49,169 bases of DNA from NCBI GenBank assembly GCA_031553755.1, contig JAVBKZ010000011.1, positions 1-49,169 on the forward strand, written 5' to 3'. Both the position numbers and the translations under genes were made by a program. The stretch comes from JAIRVZ01 sp031553755 (GTDB lineage Bacteria > Bacteroidota > Bacteroidia > Bacteroidales > Azobacteroidaceae). The notes under the pieces are model-generated. The model did no database searches, was not told where the DNA came from, and saw only the letters and a program-made list of their open reading frames with translations. Below are positions 1 through 9,801 of this stretch, in pieces (within the stretch, counting starts at the first letter, position 1; the number at the start of each line of letters is the position of its first letter).

Positions 1-19
1 ATTTAAAAACGAAAAAAAT

Positions 20-583
20 ATGGCACAATCAGTATCAAACGAGGCTTTATGGGTAAAACTGTCGGAAGTAGAACAGAAGTTCGACAAGTTCTTAATTGAG
101 CAAAAATCAATAGTTCCAACCCAAGAACCGGCAGAAAATAAGCCTGATTTTACAGGAGTAAAAGAAGAACTAATCACAGAAATTAATGAGCAAACCACTA
201 AACTCGGCAGGCACAACGATTCCCATTTTGAGGCACACAGGCAGAATTTCCAAGTGTTAATTGATAATAGTGTAAAGATATTGAACATTGTTAGTCGGAT
301 ACGGAAACAGCAAAAAGAAACCGTTGAATCGCAGGGAAAAGAGAAGGAAGCCTGTTTTGATTTCTATTTTTTCAAGGTTCGTAAAACTTCTTTTGCGATT
401 ACCGCGCTTGCTCTGTTAGTACTTATCCTCACGTTGTTTTGCATGAAGCAGCAGAATGATTATTCGCTGTTATTGGAAGAGTGTTACAGGCAGAGTGTTG
501 AAATAAGGGAGATACGGATTGAATTGGATAGTGCAAAACATGTAACCAAACAGCCTGTTTTTCCCTCAAAAACAAAAAACTAA
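20..583 (+). CDS. Hypothetical coiled-coil protein with one membrane segment
   Basis: I do not recognise this 187-residue protein. Residues 1-110 are charged and helix-prone, probably a cytoplasmic coiled coil. Residues 124-142 form one strongly hydrophobic membrane segment, followed by a short charged tail. There is no signal peptide and no catalytic motif. It is the leftmost gene and reads toward the restriction cargo, but it ends 66 bases before the XRE gene that has its own promoter, so it probably belongs to the element backbone. Proteins of this shape occur near mobilization genes in Bacteroidales elements; that link is inference. Confidence 0.6.
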   Translation: MAQSVSNEALWVKLSEVEQKFDKFLIEQKSIVPTQEPAENKPDFTGVKEELITEINEQTTKLGRHNDSHFEAHRQNFQVLIDNSVKILNIVSRIRKQQKETVESQGKEKEACFDFYFFKVRKTSFAITALALLVLILTLFCMKQQNDYSLLLEECYRQSVEIREIRIELDSAKHVTKQPVFPSKTKN

Positions 584-617
584 ATACAATTTATAGCGCA
601 GAGTCCTCAAAAATCAA

Positions 618-625
618 TATCTTTG
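618..625 (+). promoter_or_regulatory. Bacteroidota -7 box (TATCTTTG) for the left restriction operon
   Basis: TATCTTTG matches the Bacteroidota -7 consensus TAnnTTTG exactly and lies 24 bases before the ATG at 650. No good -33 TTTG is visible at the usual spacing, so the promoter may be weak or activator-dependent. It argues against the in-frame TTG at 623, which lies inside this box. Confidence 0.5.
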
Positions 626-649
626 CAGAAAACATCAAGAGTATTATCG

Positions 650-859
650 ATGAAAGAAATAAATAGACTTAAGGTTGTTCTGGTGGAACAAAAACGAACA
701 GGCAAATGGTTGGCAGAAGCATTAGGGAAGAATGAAGCTACTATTTCCCGTTGGTGTACAAACGAAACACAACCTTCGCTGGATACACTGTTAGAAATAG
801 CAAAAGTGCTGAATGTGGATATTAAGGAATTGCTTATTTCTTCAAAAGAGGCTAAGTAG
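650..859 (+). CDS. XRE-family helix-turn-helix regulator of the left restriction locus
   Basis: This 69-residue Cro/C1-type DNA-binding protein has the usual five-helix pattern, with recognition-helix residues around ATISRWCTNETQPS and the family ending (LEIAKVLNVDIKELL). An upstream in-frame TTG at 623 would add nine residues but overlaps the predicted -7 box, so I start at ATG 650. It lies 37 bases before the methyltransferase ATG in the same direction. By analogy with controller proteins of restriction systems it may time expression of the operon. Regulation is inferred from position; the fold assignment is strong. Confidence 0.85.
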   Translation: MKEINRLKVVLVEQKRTGKWLAEALGKNEATISRWCTNETQPSLDTLLEIAKVLNVDIKELLISSKEAK

Positions 860-896
860 CAAAGGATAATACAACTTGAAAAAGAAACAAATCAAT

Positions 897-2867
897 ATGA
901 GTATAGATAAACTTGACCTGCAAAGTCCCGACTTGGTAAACGAGAATTTCGAGAAGTTGGCAGCTTTGTTTCCGAATTGTGTAACAGAGAGTACCGATGG
1001 AAAAGCAATAGACTTCGACCTGCTGAAACAGGAATTAAGCCATGCCGTAATTGATGGCAACCGCGAGCGTTACCGTTTGGAATGGCCGGGAAAGCGGGAA
1101 GCCATTGTTACTGCTAACTTACCAACAACAAAAACACTCCGTCCGGTACGCGAAGATTCGGTTGATTTTGACAATACCGAGAACCTTTATATCGAAGGAG
1201 ATAACCTCGAAGTACTGAAAATTTTGCAGGAAAGCTATTTCGGTAAAGTGAAGATGATTTATATTGACCCGCCTTACAATACGGGAAATGACTTTGTATA
1301 TCGGGATAATTTTACCGGAGATAAAGAAGAAGAGCTGTACGAAAGCGGCCAGATAGATGAATATAATCGTCGATTGGTTGCCAACCCAGAAGCTTCGGGA
1401 CGTTATCATTCCGACTGGTTGAGTATGATGTATCCACGGTTGAAATTGGCACGTAATCTTTTAACGGAAGATGGGGTGATTTTTATTTCGATAGATGACA
1501 ATGAAGCACATAATTTGAGAAAAATCTGTGATGAAGTATTTGGGGAAGGGAATTTGTTAGGTGTTATCGCTAATGTGAATAATCCCAAAGGCCGTTCTGA
1601 TGATGCTTTTATTGCGACGGCTCATGAGTATGTGGCAGTATATTCACGAGATATTAGCAAAGCAAGCGTATATGGATTTGAACCTGAAGATAAAGTCATC
1701 AAAAGATATAATAAAACAGATTATTCTGGATTGAAATATCGAGAAATAGATTTAAGAAAAACAGGAGATGCTGACAAAAGGTCTGATAGACCAGATATGT
1801 TTTATTATTTTTACGCTGATCCGAACAGCTTAGAAATTATTGAAGTATCTAAAGAAAAAAGAGCAAATGACTTATTAGAGATCATACCTGTAAAGGATGA
1901 CGGGTCTGATGGACGATGGCGTTGGGGATTTATAACTGCAAAAGAAAATGTGAGTGAGTTAATTGTCAAATATATGCCCAATAGAGAGATATGGGGAGTT
2001 TTCGAAAAGGATTATTTAGACGGGAGACCTCCTTTGAAGTCAACAAGTTCATGGACTCATAAAGATGTAAATAGCGAAAGAGGTAGTGAACAAATGGTTG
2101 ATTTGGGCTTTGATAAAGAAACATTTAGCAGACCAAAACCATTAGGAACTTTAAGAAGAGCCATTGAGATTGGAACTATTCCTAAAGAAAAATCCATCGT
2201 GTTGGATTTCTTTTCCGGTTCTGCTGGTATAGCTCAAGCTGTTTTTGAATTAGTCGGAAATGCAAAAAGAGATTTATCTTTTATTTTGGTTCAACTTCCT
2301 GAACAATCTGATGAGAAAAGTGAAGCTTACAAAGTCGGATATGAGAATATTTGTGAAATAGGTAAAGAACGTATTCGTCGTGCAGCTAATAAGATAAAAG
2401 AAGGAAAAAGAGCAAAAGCAAAAAAGGAAGGTATGTTTGCTGAATTTGAGGATACACAAGATTACGGTTTTCGTGTCTATCGCTTAGCTGACAGTAATAT
2501 GCAGGATGTCTATTACCGTCCGCAAGATTATAAACAAAAAACACTTGACATGTTTGCTGACAATATCAAGCCCGACCGCACGCCGGAAGATTTGTTGGCA
2601 CAAGTGATGCTTGATTGGGGGCTTCCGCTTTCGTACAAGATTGAACAAGCCACAATAAACGGCAAGCAGGTATTTAAAGTTGCACAGGATTCACTCTTTG
2701 CATGCTTTGATAAAGGCATAGATGAAGCTTTCGCCAAAGAAATAGCCAAAGAAAAACCATTGCGGGTGGTATTTCGCGACAGCGGATTTGCCAACGATAC
2801 GGCAAAAATCAATGTACAGCAATTGCTGAAACAGTTAAGCCCGGAAACGGAAATGAAGGTGATTTAA
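897..2867 (+). CDS. Type III-like DNA methyltransferase (Mod), left locus
   Basis: Site-specific DNA methyltransferase of 656 residues, modification subunit of a type III-like system, expected to make N6-methyladenine using S-adenosylmethionine. Motif IV DPPYNTG is at about residues 123-129, and motif I (DFFSGSAG) follows near residue 436, the beta-class order typical of Mod. The segment between them is the likely target-recognition region. The family form FxGxG is altered to FSGSA here. I start at ATG 897 (MSIDKLDL); an in-frame TTG at 876 would add seven residues. The next gene begins 11 bases after the stop, and the presumed Res partner is two genes downstream, not adjacent. Confidence 0.9.
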   Translation: MSIDKLDLQSPDLVNENFEKLAALFPNCVTESTDGKAIDFDLLKQELSHAVIDGNRERYRLEWPGKREAIVTANLPTTKTLRPVREDSVDFDNTENLYIEGDNLEVLKILQESYFGKVKMIYIDPPYNTGNDFVYRDNFTGDKEEELYESGQIDEYNRRLVANPEASGRYHSDWLSMMYPRLKLARNLLTEDGVIFISIDDNEAHNLRKICDEVFGEGNLLGVIANVNNPKGRSDDAFIATAHEYVAVYSRDISKASVYGFEPEDKVIKRYNKTDYSGLKYREIDLRKTGDADKRSDRPDMFYYFYADPNSLEIIEVSKEKRANDLLEIIPVKDDGSDGRWRWGFITAKENVSELIVKYMPNREIWGVFEKDYLDGRPPLKSTSSWTHKDVNSERGSEQMVDLGFDKETFSRPKPLGTLRRAIEIGTIPKEKSIVLDFFSGSAGIAQAVFELVGNAKRDLSFILVQLPEQSDEKSEAYKVGYENICEIGKERIRRAANKIKEGKRAKAKKEGMFAEFEDTQDYGFRVYRLADSNMQDVYYRPQDYKQKTLDMFADNIKPDRTPEDLLAQVMLDWGLPLSYKIEQATINGKQVFKVAQDSLFACFDKGIDEAFAKEIAKEKPLRVVFRDSGFANDTAKINVQQLLKQLSPETEMKVI

Positions 2868-2878
2868 AAAGTAAGATT

Positions 2879-5470
2879 ATGGATACAAGTACATTATTCC
2901 AAAATGGTTCAAAATGGCTGCGTGCCGACTTTCACCTGCATACAAAAGCTGATAAGGAGTTTGCATATAGTGGAAATGAAAATGATTTTACAAGTGCATA
3001 TATTGACAAACTTGTAGAGCAGGACATAAGAGTTGGAGTAATAACCAATCATAATAAATTTGACAAAGGAGAGTTTGTTGCCTTAAAAAAGAACGCAAAA
3101 GAAAAGGGAATTGGCTTATTCCCCGGAGTTGAATTTTCACTAAAAGAAGGAATTCATATTCTCATTGTTTTTGATGAAGCTTGGTATAAAGGAAATACTG
3201 ACAATATCAATGAGTTTTTGCGTGCTGCATTTTTTGGCGTATCTAATTACGATACACCGCCTTATCCAAATTCAACTTGCGATTTGATTAGTACAGTTGA
3301 AAATTTAGATAAAATAGGGCATAATTATTTCATTGTCTTAGCCCATGTTGATACTACAAACGGATTAAATGATGTGTTACAGGGTCGTACTCGTGAAGCT
3401 TTTATCCAACACGACTCATTTGAGAAGGTCTTAGCAATACAAAAAAGTGGAAATCTTGAGAGGTATAACTCGTTATGCCAAATTGCAGATAGAGAAGTGG
3501 CATGCATCGAAGGTTCTGACAATGCGCAAGAGGGTATCGAGGGTATTGGCAAAGGAAAAATTACCTATCTCAAAATCGGAGATTTTAATTTTGAAGCAAT
3601 TCAATATGCTTTAACTGATTTCAAAAACAGAGTTTCTGCAAAAGAGCAACCGGCAGTTAGAAATTCATATATAAAATCCATTTCATTTCAAGGAGGCTTA
3701 TTAAATGGAAAAGAAGTTTCATTCTCACCTGAACTCAACAGTTTAATTGGTATAAGAGGAAGCGGTAAATCATCTATTCTCGAAATATTACGCTATGCTC
3801 TTAATATTCCATTTGGCTCTCAAGCCGTAGATATAGAGTATAAAAATAAACTCATAGAACATGTGCTTAAAAGCGGAGGGAAAGTAAGTGTAGAAATAGT
3901 AAATCGCCACGGAGAAATATACAGAGTAGATAGAATTTATGGACAAAAAGAAGATATTTACAAAAATGATGTGCTGCAAAGTGGTATTACTTTAGATGCG
4001 ATTCTACGACAACCTATTTATTTTGGGCAGAAAGACCTTTCCAATAAAAACCCAGACTTTGAAAATGATTTGGTTAACAAATTAATCGGGAATAAATTAA
4101 ATGATATTAAAAGAAAAATAGAAACTCAGAAGCAAGAAATACAAAGAATAATTAATGAGTGGAAGGGGCTAAGTAATCTTTCGACGTTAAAAAAAGAAAC
4201 GGAAATCACAAAAAGCAATGCTGAGCATAAATTAAAATTGTTCAAAGATAAAGGTGTTGCAGAAAAACTGAAACTTCAAACTTCTTTTGATGCAGACATT
4301 ACCAAACTCAAAAATTACAATTCGGGGATTAATAATTATATTCAAGAGTTGGTGTCAATCATTCAAAGCCATGAGTACTTAATTACGCAAGATTTTACAT
4401 CGGAAACAAATCCTGTCTCTTTTGCAGAGGCAACAAATCTACGGAATCGTTTGAAAGATGAGTTTGATAAATTAAAAAGTGTAGTTGTCGCTTCTCGAAA
4501 AATTAGTTTAGATTTCCAAGAGGTTCAGAATAACGTCGTCGGTAAAAAAGAAGAATTAAAGGAGGAATTTGCCCAAATAAAGAGGGAAATTAATATTCCA
4601 GAATTGAACCCAGACGATTTTATTAAAATAAATAGAGAATTAGAAACATCAAAACTAAAACTTGTTGAGATTGAAAAATCGGAGAATAAACGCAAAGAGC
4701 TTGAAGCAAAATTGTCGATTGAATTAAACAAGTTAGACCAATTATGGCACGAAGAGTTTATGACCTTACAACAAGAAGTTGATAAGGTCAACAAAACGGA
4801 TGATAAATTATCCATAGAACTGGAATACAAAGGTCAAAAAGATAAATTTCTAAACAAGTTGCAAGATGAGTTGAAAGGTTCAGGTATTAGAAGTGCTTCA
4901 TTTGAAAGCATCGTAAGTGAATACGCTGACTTCATTGATATGAGTAAGGACAATTTCCGTAAATTGTCTAATATCTTAAACGAGAACCAATTCAATGAAT
5001 TTAGAAGCCGATTCAGTAAAAATTTGTTTGACTTGCTAACGTTCAAAGTTGAAAACAAATTTACAATTAACTTTGAAGGAAAGCCTTTGAATAAACACTC
5101 ATTAGGACAACGTGCATCTGCACTCATTTTATTTTTATTGGCACAAAAGGAAAATGACATTTTAATCATTGACCAACCTGAAGACGACTTGGATAACCAA
5201 ACTATTTACGAAGACGTTATTCGCGAAGTAAAGAAACTGAAAGGAGACATGCAGTTTATTTTCGCAACGCACAATGCTAATATCCCTGTATTGGGGGATA
5301 GTGAAATGATGGTCGCTTGTCAATATGTAGACGGAAAAGAAATTGCATTGGAAAAAGGAAGTATTGATTGTCCAATCATTCAAGAAAAAGTGATTAGAAT
5401 AATGGAGGGTGGAAAGGAAGCTTTTAAGATAAGAAAAGATATTTATAAAATTTGGGAGGTTAGCATATGA
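2879..5470 (+). CDS. PHP-domain SMC-like ATPase (TrlF family type)
   Basis: An 863-residue protein with an N-terminal PHP metal-dependent phosphoesterase-like domain (HLHT at 19-22, NHN at 57-59, GVEFS further on) joined to an SMC/Rad50-like ATPase. Walker A GIRGSGKSS is near 291-299, a long coiled-coil arm covers roughly 420-690, and Walker B IIDQPEDDLDN lies near 763 with a His-containing switch (FATHNAN). This layout matches what databases call TrlF-family AAA-like ATPases; I know no settled reaction for it. Such proteins may sense DNA structure through the ATPase and cut nucleic acid or a nucleotide through PHP, but that is inference. It overlaps the next gene by 4 bases (ATGA), showing translational coupling inside the restriction locus. 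Confidence 0.85.
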   Translation: MDTSTLFQNGSKWLRADFHLHTKADKEFAYSGNENDFTSAYIDKLVEQDIRVGVITNHNKFDKGEFVALKKNAKEKGIGLFPGVEFSLKEGIHILIVFDEAWYKGNTDNINEFLRAAFFGVSNYDTPPYPNSTCDLISTVENLDKIGHNYFIVLAHVDTTNGLNDVLQGRTREAFIQHDSFEKVLAIQKSGNLERYNSLCQIADREVACIEGSDNAQEGIEGIGKGKITYLKIGDFNFEAIQYALTDFKNRVSAKEQPAVRNSYIKSISFQGGLLNGKEVSFSPELNSLIGIRGSGKSSILEILRYALNIPFGSQAVDIEYKNKLIEHVLKSGGKVSVEIVNRHGEIYRVDRIYGQKEDIYKNDVLQSGITLDAILRQPIYFGQKDLSNKNPDFENDLVNKLIGNKLNDIKRKIETQKQEIQRIINEWKGLSNLSTLKKETEITKSNAEHKLKLFKDKGVAEKLKLQTSFDADITKLKNYNSGINNYIQELVSIIQSHEYLITQDFTSETNPVSFAEATNLRNRLKDEFDKLKSVVVASRKISLDFQEVQNNVVGKKEELKEEFAQIKREINIPELNPDDFIKINRELETSKLKLVEIEKSENKRKELEAKLSIELNKLDQLWHEEFMTLQQEVDKVNKTDDKLSIELEYKGQKDKFLNKLQDELKGSGIRSASFESIVSEYADFIDMSKDNFRKLSNILNENQFNEFRSRFSKNLFDLLTFKVENKFTINFEGKPLNKHSLGQRASALILFLLAQKENDILIIDQPEDDLDNQTIYEDVIREVKKLKGDMQFIFATHNANIPVLGDSEMMVACQYVDGKEIALEKGSIDCPIIQEKVIRIMEGGKEAFKIRKDIYKIWEVSI

Positions 5471-6657
5471 ACGCAGTAGAATTATTAGACATAATTAGTA
5501 CCGGAGAAACCAGTAAGGTGCAATTTAAGGAAGAACTTCCACATAAGGATAGTGTTGCACAAGAAATAGTGGCAATGTCAAATTCTTTAGGAGGAGTAAT
5601 CCTTTTAGGAATAGAAGATGTTACGGGGGTTGTGAAAGGTTTGTCTGCCGAGCGACTTGAAGAATATGACAGAACTATTTCTCAAATCGCTGACAATATC
5701 AAACCAATCGTTTATATAACGACGGAAGTAATAAAAGTTGAAGTTGAGGAATCAGCAAAAAATATTTTGGTAGTACACATTCAAGAAGGTATCAATAAGC
5801 CATATAAAACGGCAAAGGGAGAAATATATGTTAAACAAGGGTCAAACAAACGCTTAGTGACCGATAATGCAGAAATAATGCGTTTGTTCCAACATAGTGG
5901 AAATCTATTAGCCGATGAAATGGGGGTACATGGTACATCCATTGATGATATAAATAAAGATGCATTCTCTGAATACTTTAAAAAGGAATTTGGGCAAAGC
6001 TTTGAAGAAAAGGGATTGACATTTGAGGAAGCCTTGAAAGCTAAACGAATATTGCCAGATGGACAATTGTCATTAGCAGGACTTCTGTTTTTCGGAAAAG
6101 ATCCACAGCGTGTGAAACCAGCATTTACAATTAAAGCAGTCTCTTTCATAGGTAATGACATCTCTGGAACGCAATACAGAAGTAAACCTGCAGATTTTAG
6201 AGGTACAATCCCTCAGTTATTTGAGGAAGCTATGAGTTTTCTGAAAGCAAATCTGCAATATTTGCAAGGTGGTCAAGGCTTTAATTCTACAGGAAAACTT
6301 GAGATTTCAGAGATAGCCTTAATTGAATTAGTTCAAAATGCTATGGTACATAGGGATTATTTTAAAAATTCGCCTATCCGAATCTTAATTTTTGACGATA
6401 GAGTTGAGATAATAAGCCCCGGAAAATTACCTAATAGTTTAACCGTAGAAGATATTAAATACGGCAACCCGGTTATAAGAAATAATCAGTTAGTTGCATT
6501 TGCTTCACACTCCATGCCCTTTAGTGGACTGGGATCAGGTATTAGGCGAGCAATAGCAGAACAACCGAATATAGAATTAATAAATGATATTGAAGGAGAA
6601 CAGTTTATAGTAAAGATCCCAAGACCTGCAAAGGAAGATGATAAACAAGTACCATAA
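5467..6657 (+). CDS. AlbA_2 (Schlafen-like) plus GHKL ATP-binding protein
   Basis: This 396-residue protein has an N-terminal AlbA_2/Schlafen-type domain (about 8-130; FKEELPHKDS, LGGVILLGI, YVKQGSNKR) and a C-terminal GHKL-type ATP-binding region (ELVQNAMVHRDYF near 287-299, GLGSGI near 354). Databases often call such proteins putative transcriptional regulators or ATP-binding proteins. AlbA_2 proteins are frequent in prokaryotic defence islands, though their activity is rarely known. It overlaps the upstream ATPase gene by 4 bases and ends 3 bases before res, so it is made as part of the same unit. Confidence 0.85.
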   Translation: MNAVELLDIISTGETSKVQFKEELPHKDSVAQEIVAMSNSLGGVILLGIEDVTGVVKGLSAERLEEYDRTISQIADNIKPIVYITTEVIKVEVEESAKNILVVHIQEGINKPYKTAKGEIYVKQGSNKRLVTDNAEIMRLFQHSGNLLADEMGVHGTSIDDINKDAFSEYFKKEFGQSFEEKGLTFEEALKAKRILPDGQLSLAGLLFFGKDPQRVKPAFTIKAVSFIGNDISGTQYRSKPADFRGTIPQLFEEAMSFLKANLQYLQGGQGFNSTGKLEISEIALIELVQNAMVHRDYFKNSPIRILIFDDRVEIISPGKLPNSLTVEDIKYGNPVIRNNQLVAFASHSMPFSGLGSGIRRAIAEQPNIELINDIEGEQFIVKIPRPAKEDDKQVP

Positions 6658-6660
6658 GGA

Positions 6661-9600
6661 ATGAAATTACAATTCAAAGAACAACAGTTCCAGATAGATG
6701 CCGTAAAAGCTATAGCTGATTGTTTTGAAGGGCAGCCTTTGAAAACCAATCGCTTTACGCTTGAGCGAAGCAAAGAACTTATCCGCAAGGCAAAGCAAGC
6801 AGCAACAGGGAATATTCAAACAAGGGCGTTCATCGGCGAAGATGATATTCTCGAAGATATCGGCTATCGGAACAGTGCGATACAAATACCTGAACCGCTT
6901 ATACTGGAAAATATCAAAAGGATACAGAAGCAAAACGAAATACACGAAAGTGTACATATCGAACGTCCATCGGGTATAAGTACAAGTTACAACCTCACTA
7001 TTGAGATGGAAACAGGTACAGGAAAAACCTATACATATATCCGCACCATGTATGAACTTCACAAAAAATACGGTTGGAGCAAATATATTGTTATTGTACC
7101 CAGTATTGCCATTCGCGAGGGTGTGCATAAATCATTCCAAATAACACAAGACCACTTTCAGGAATTATACGGACATAAGATTGCTCCATTTATTTATAAT
7201 TCGGGCAGTCCGCAGGATATTGAGAACTTTGCTTCTGATAACCGTATCAGTGTAATGATTATCAACACACAGGCATTCAATGCCCGTGGAGCCGATGCTC
7301 GCCGTATCTATCAGGAACTTGACCAGTTTGGTACCCGAAAACCTATTGAAATTATTGCACAAACTAACCCAATATTGATTATCGACGAACCCCAATCAGT
7401 AGATGGTAAAAAGACATTGGAAAGTATGCAAGACTTTAGACCTCTTTTTACTTTGCGCTATTCGGCTACACACAGAGTAGAGTACAACAAAGTATATCGC
7501 CTTGATGCTTTAGATGCCTATAACAAACGATTGGTAAAAAAGATACAGGTAAAAGGAATCAATCTAAAAGGATCGACCGGAACAAGCGGTTATCTCTATC
7601 TGGAGCAAATCATATTGAGTTCGAACAAACCACCCTTGGCGCTGATTGAATTTGAGCAAAGAGGTACACAAGGAGTAAAACGTGTACGTCGTAAATTAGA
7701 ACAGGGAGCAAGCCTATTCGAATTGTCGGGAGAAATGCCCGTTTATAAAAACTTGATGGTTGAAGAAATAAATGGAGCACAAAATAAAGTAGTAATAGGT
7801 GGTTTGGAAATTTATCCGGGCGACATATTGAACAACAACGATGAAAATACATTCCGACGTGTTCAAATTCGCGAGACCATTCTGTCTCACTTGCAAAAAG
7901 AAAAACAACTTTTCGACAAAGGCATCAAGGTACTAACGCTATTCTTTATTGATTCGGTAGAAAAATACCGTGTGTACAACGAAAGCGGTGAAGGAGGATT
8001 GGGCGAATATGCCAAAATATTTGAAGAAGAATACAACAATGCCAAAAACGACTTTTTAGACCTTTTTCATCAGGAGTATAACGACTACCTAAAGGCAACC
8101 GACATTAAAGATGTTTACAAAGCCTATCTCCCAAGCTATTTCAGCTATCTGGGAAGAGATGATGCACATAAGATACACGATGGCTACTTTGCTATTGATA
8201 AGAAAAAACGAATGGTTGACCCTTCGTTGAAACGCAATGCCGAGGAATCGGACGATGTCTCGGCATACGACCTCATTATGAAGGATAAAGAACGCTTGTT
8301 GAGTTTTGAGGAGCCAACTCGCTTTATCTTCTCTCACTCGACGTTAAAAGAAGGATGGGACAACCCGAATGTCTTTCAGATTTGTACACTCAAAAATCCC
8401 GAAGGCGGCAGCGAAATACGCCGCAGACAAGAAGTCGGACGAGGTATGCGCCTTTGTGTGAATCAAGAAGGTGTACGGTTAGACTACGAACTGATGGGCG
8501 ACCAAGTACACGAAATAAATAAACTGACGGTTATCGCATCCGAAAGCTACGAAACTTTTGCCAAAGGGCTTCAAAGCGAAATAGCATCTACACTGAAAGA
8601 ACGTCCACAGAAAGCAGAAGTTGAATTCTTTGTCAGCAAAATGGTGGAAAATGAGAAAGGCGAGAAATACCGCCTTACTTCGGAAGATGCCAAAAAACTA
8701 AATAAAACGCTATATAAAAACGATATCATTGATGATGAAGACAAAATAACCGACGCAGGTAAGGAGTATATAGAACTCGGAACAATGCCGTTGCCGGAAC
8801 ACTTAGAACCTTATCGTGCATCTATCGGCAATCTGCTCAAATCGATCTATTCCGAAACAGCATTTAAGCCGGAAAATGAACGGGCAACCATTACATTGCC
8901 CACGAACGAGAACTTTAAGAAAAAGGAATTTCAAGAACTGTGGAAAAAAATCAGCCTGAAAACCATTTACGAAGTCCAGTTCGATACACCTAAACTAATT
9001 AGCGATAGTGCTTTGTTGATAAACAGAGACCTTCAAATTGGCGATATGGCGTATGAAGTAAAGACCGGAGAGCAAAAGGAAGAAGGCTCTAAAGCCGATT
9101 TAGATAGTGGCGACCACTTTACCCAATCCAAACAAGAGCGTTTCAAGCTGAAAACGAATCCATACCACAATACTGTGTACGATGTTGTTGGCGAAATTGA
9201 AGATAGAACGAACCTTACCCGTCGTACCATCGTCGAGATATTGAAAAAGATTCGGGAGGAAAAATTCTTGTTGTTGCATAAAAATCCCGAAGACTTCATT
9301 GCCAAATGCAGCAAGATTATCAACGAAGCGAAAGCGAGCCTGATAATCAATAATATTGCCTATCATAAGATTGAAGAAAGTCACGATGCTAAAACAGTCT
9401 TTACTAATGATAATACAGCTCTTCGCAATGCCCTCACGCTAAAAAAACATATATACGATTACCTGACTTCCGATTCGAAAATTGAGGCAGAGTTTGCCAA
9501 AGCATTAGAACAGGCGGTAGAAGTGGTTGTTTATGCAAAGTTGCCTAAGAGTTTCCATATCACCACCCCTGTGGGGCGATACAGCCCTGACTGGGCAATT

Positions 9601-9801
9601 GTATTCGACAAAGAAAAGGTACGCTATATCTACTTTATAGCGGAAACAAAGGGTACAGATTCTTCAATGGAATTGAGGGGAACGGAAAGCCTAAAATTGC
9701 ACTGTGCGGAAGTGCATTTTGAAGAAATATGCGGTAAAGAAGTGAAATATGGTGTAGTGGATAATTACGATAAATTAATGGATTTGGTGCAATTGAAATA
9801 A
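6661..9801 (+). CDS. Type III-like restriction endonuclease subunit (Res), left locus
   Basis: A 1046-residue superfamily 2 helicase-nuclease. Walker A METGTGKT is near 116-123, the DEAD-like box reads DEPQ near 242, motif III is SAT near 268, and motif VI is VGRGMRLC near 592. The C-terminal PD-(D/E)xK nuclease shows PDWAIV near 975 and ETKG near 995, so all key residues appear intact. Res translocates on DNA and cuts when two unmodified sites are engaged with Mod. The ATG is 3 bases after the preceding stop, and the stop overlaps the next ATG (TAATG), so it sits mid-operon. Confidence 0.9.
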   Translation: MKLQFKEQQFQIDAVKAIADCFEGQPLKTNRFTLERSKELIRKAKQAATGNIQTRAFIGEDDILEDIGYRNSAIQIPEPLILENIKRIQKQNEIHESVHIERPSGISTSYNLTIEMETGTGKTYTYIRTMYELHKKYGWSKYIVIVPSIAIREGVHKSFQITQDHFQELYGHKIAPFIYNSGSPQDIENFASDNRISVMIINTQAFNARGADARRIYQELDQFGTRKPIEIIAQTNPILIIDEPQSVDGKKTLESMQDFRPLFTLRYSATHRVEYNKVYRLDALDAYNKRLVKKIQVKGINLKGSTGTSGYLYLEQIILSSNKPPLALIEFEQRGTQGVKRVRRKLEQGASLFELSGEMPVYKNLMVEEINGAQNKVVIGGLEIYPGDILNNNDENTFRRVQIRETILSHLQKEKQLFDKGIKVLTLFFIDSVEKYRVYNESGEGGLGEYAKIFEEEYNNAKNDFLDLFHQEYNDYLKATDIKDVYKAYLPSYFSYLGRDDAHKIHDGYFAIDKKKRMVDPSLKRNAEESDDVSAYDLIMKDKERLLSFEEPTRFIFSHSTLKEGWDNPNVFQICTLKNPEGGSEIRRRQEVGRGMRLCVNQEGVRLDYELMGDQVHEINKLTVIASESYETFAKGLQSEIASTLKERPQKAEVEFFVSKMVENEKGEKYRLTSEDAKKLNKTLYKNDIIDDEDKITDAGKEYIELGTMPLPEHLEPYRASIGNLLKSIYSETAFKPENERATITLPTNENFKKKEFQELWKKISLKTIYEVQFDTPKLISDSALLINRDLQIGDMAYEVKTGEQKEEGSKADLDSGDHFTQSKQERFKLKTNPYHNTVYDVVGEIEDRTNLTRRTIVEILKKIREEKFLLLHKNPEDFIAKCSKIINEAKASLIINNIAYHKIEESHDAKTVFTNDNTALRNALTLKKHIYDYLTSDSKIEAEFAKALEQAVEVVVYAKLPKSFHITTPVGRYSPDWAIVFDKEKVRYIYFIAETKGTDSSMELRGTESLKLHCAEVHFEEICGKEVKYGVVDNYDKLMDLVQLK

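Noticed and set aside
842..1060. Open frame on the minus strand over the start of mod
   Set aside because: It is the shadow of a well-supported methyltransferase gene, with no domain or ribosome site.
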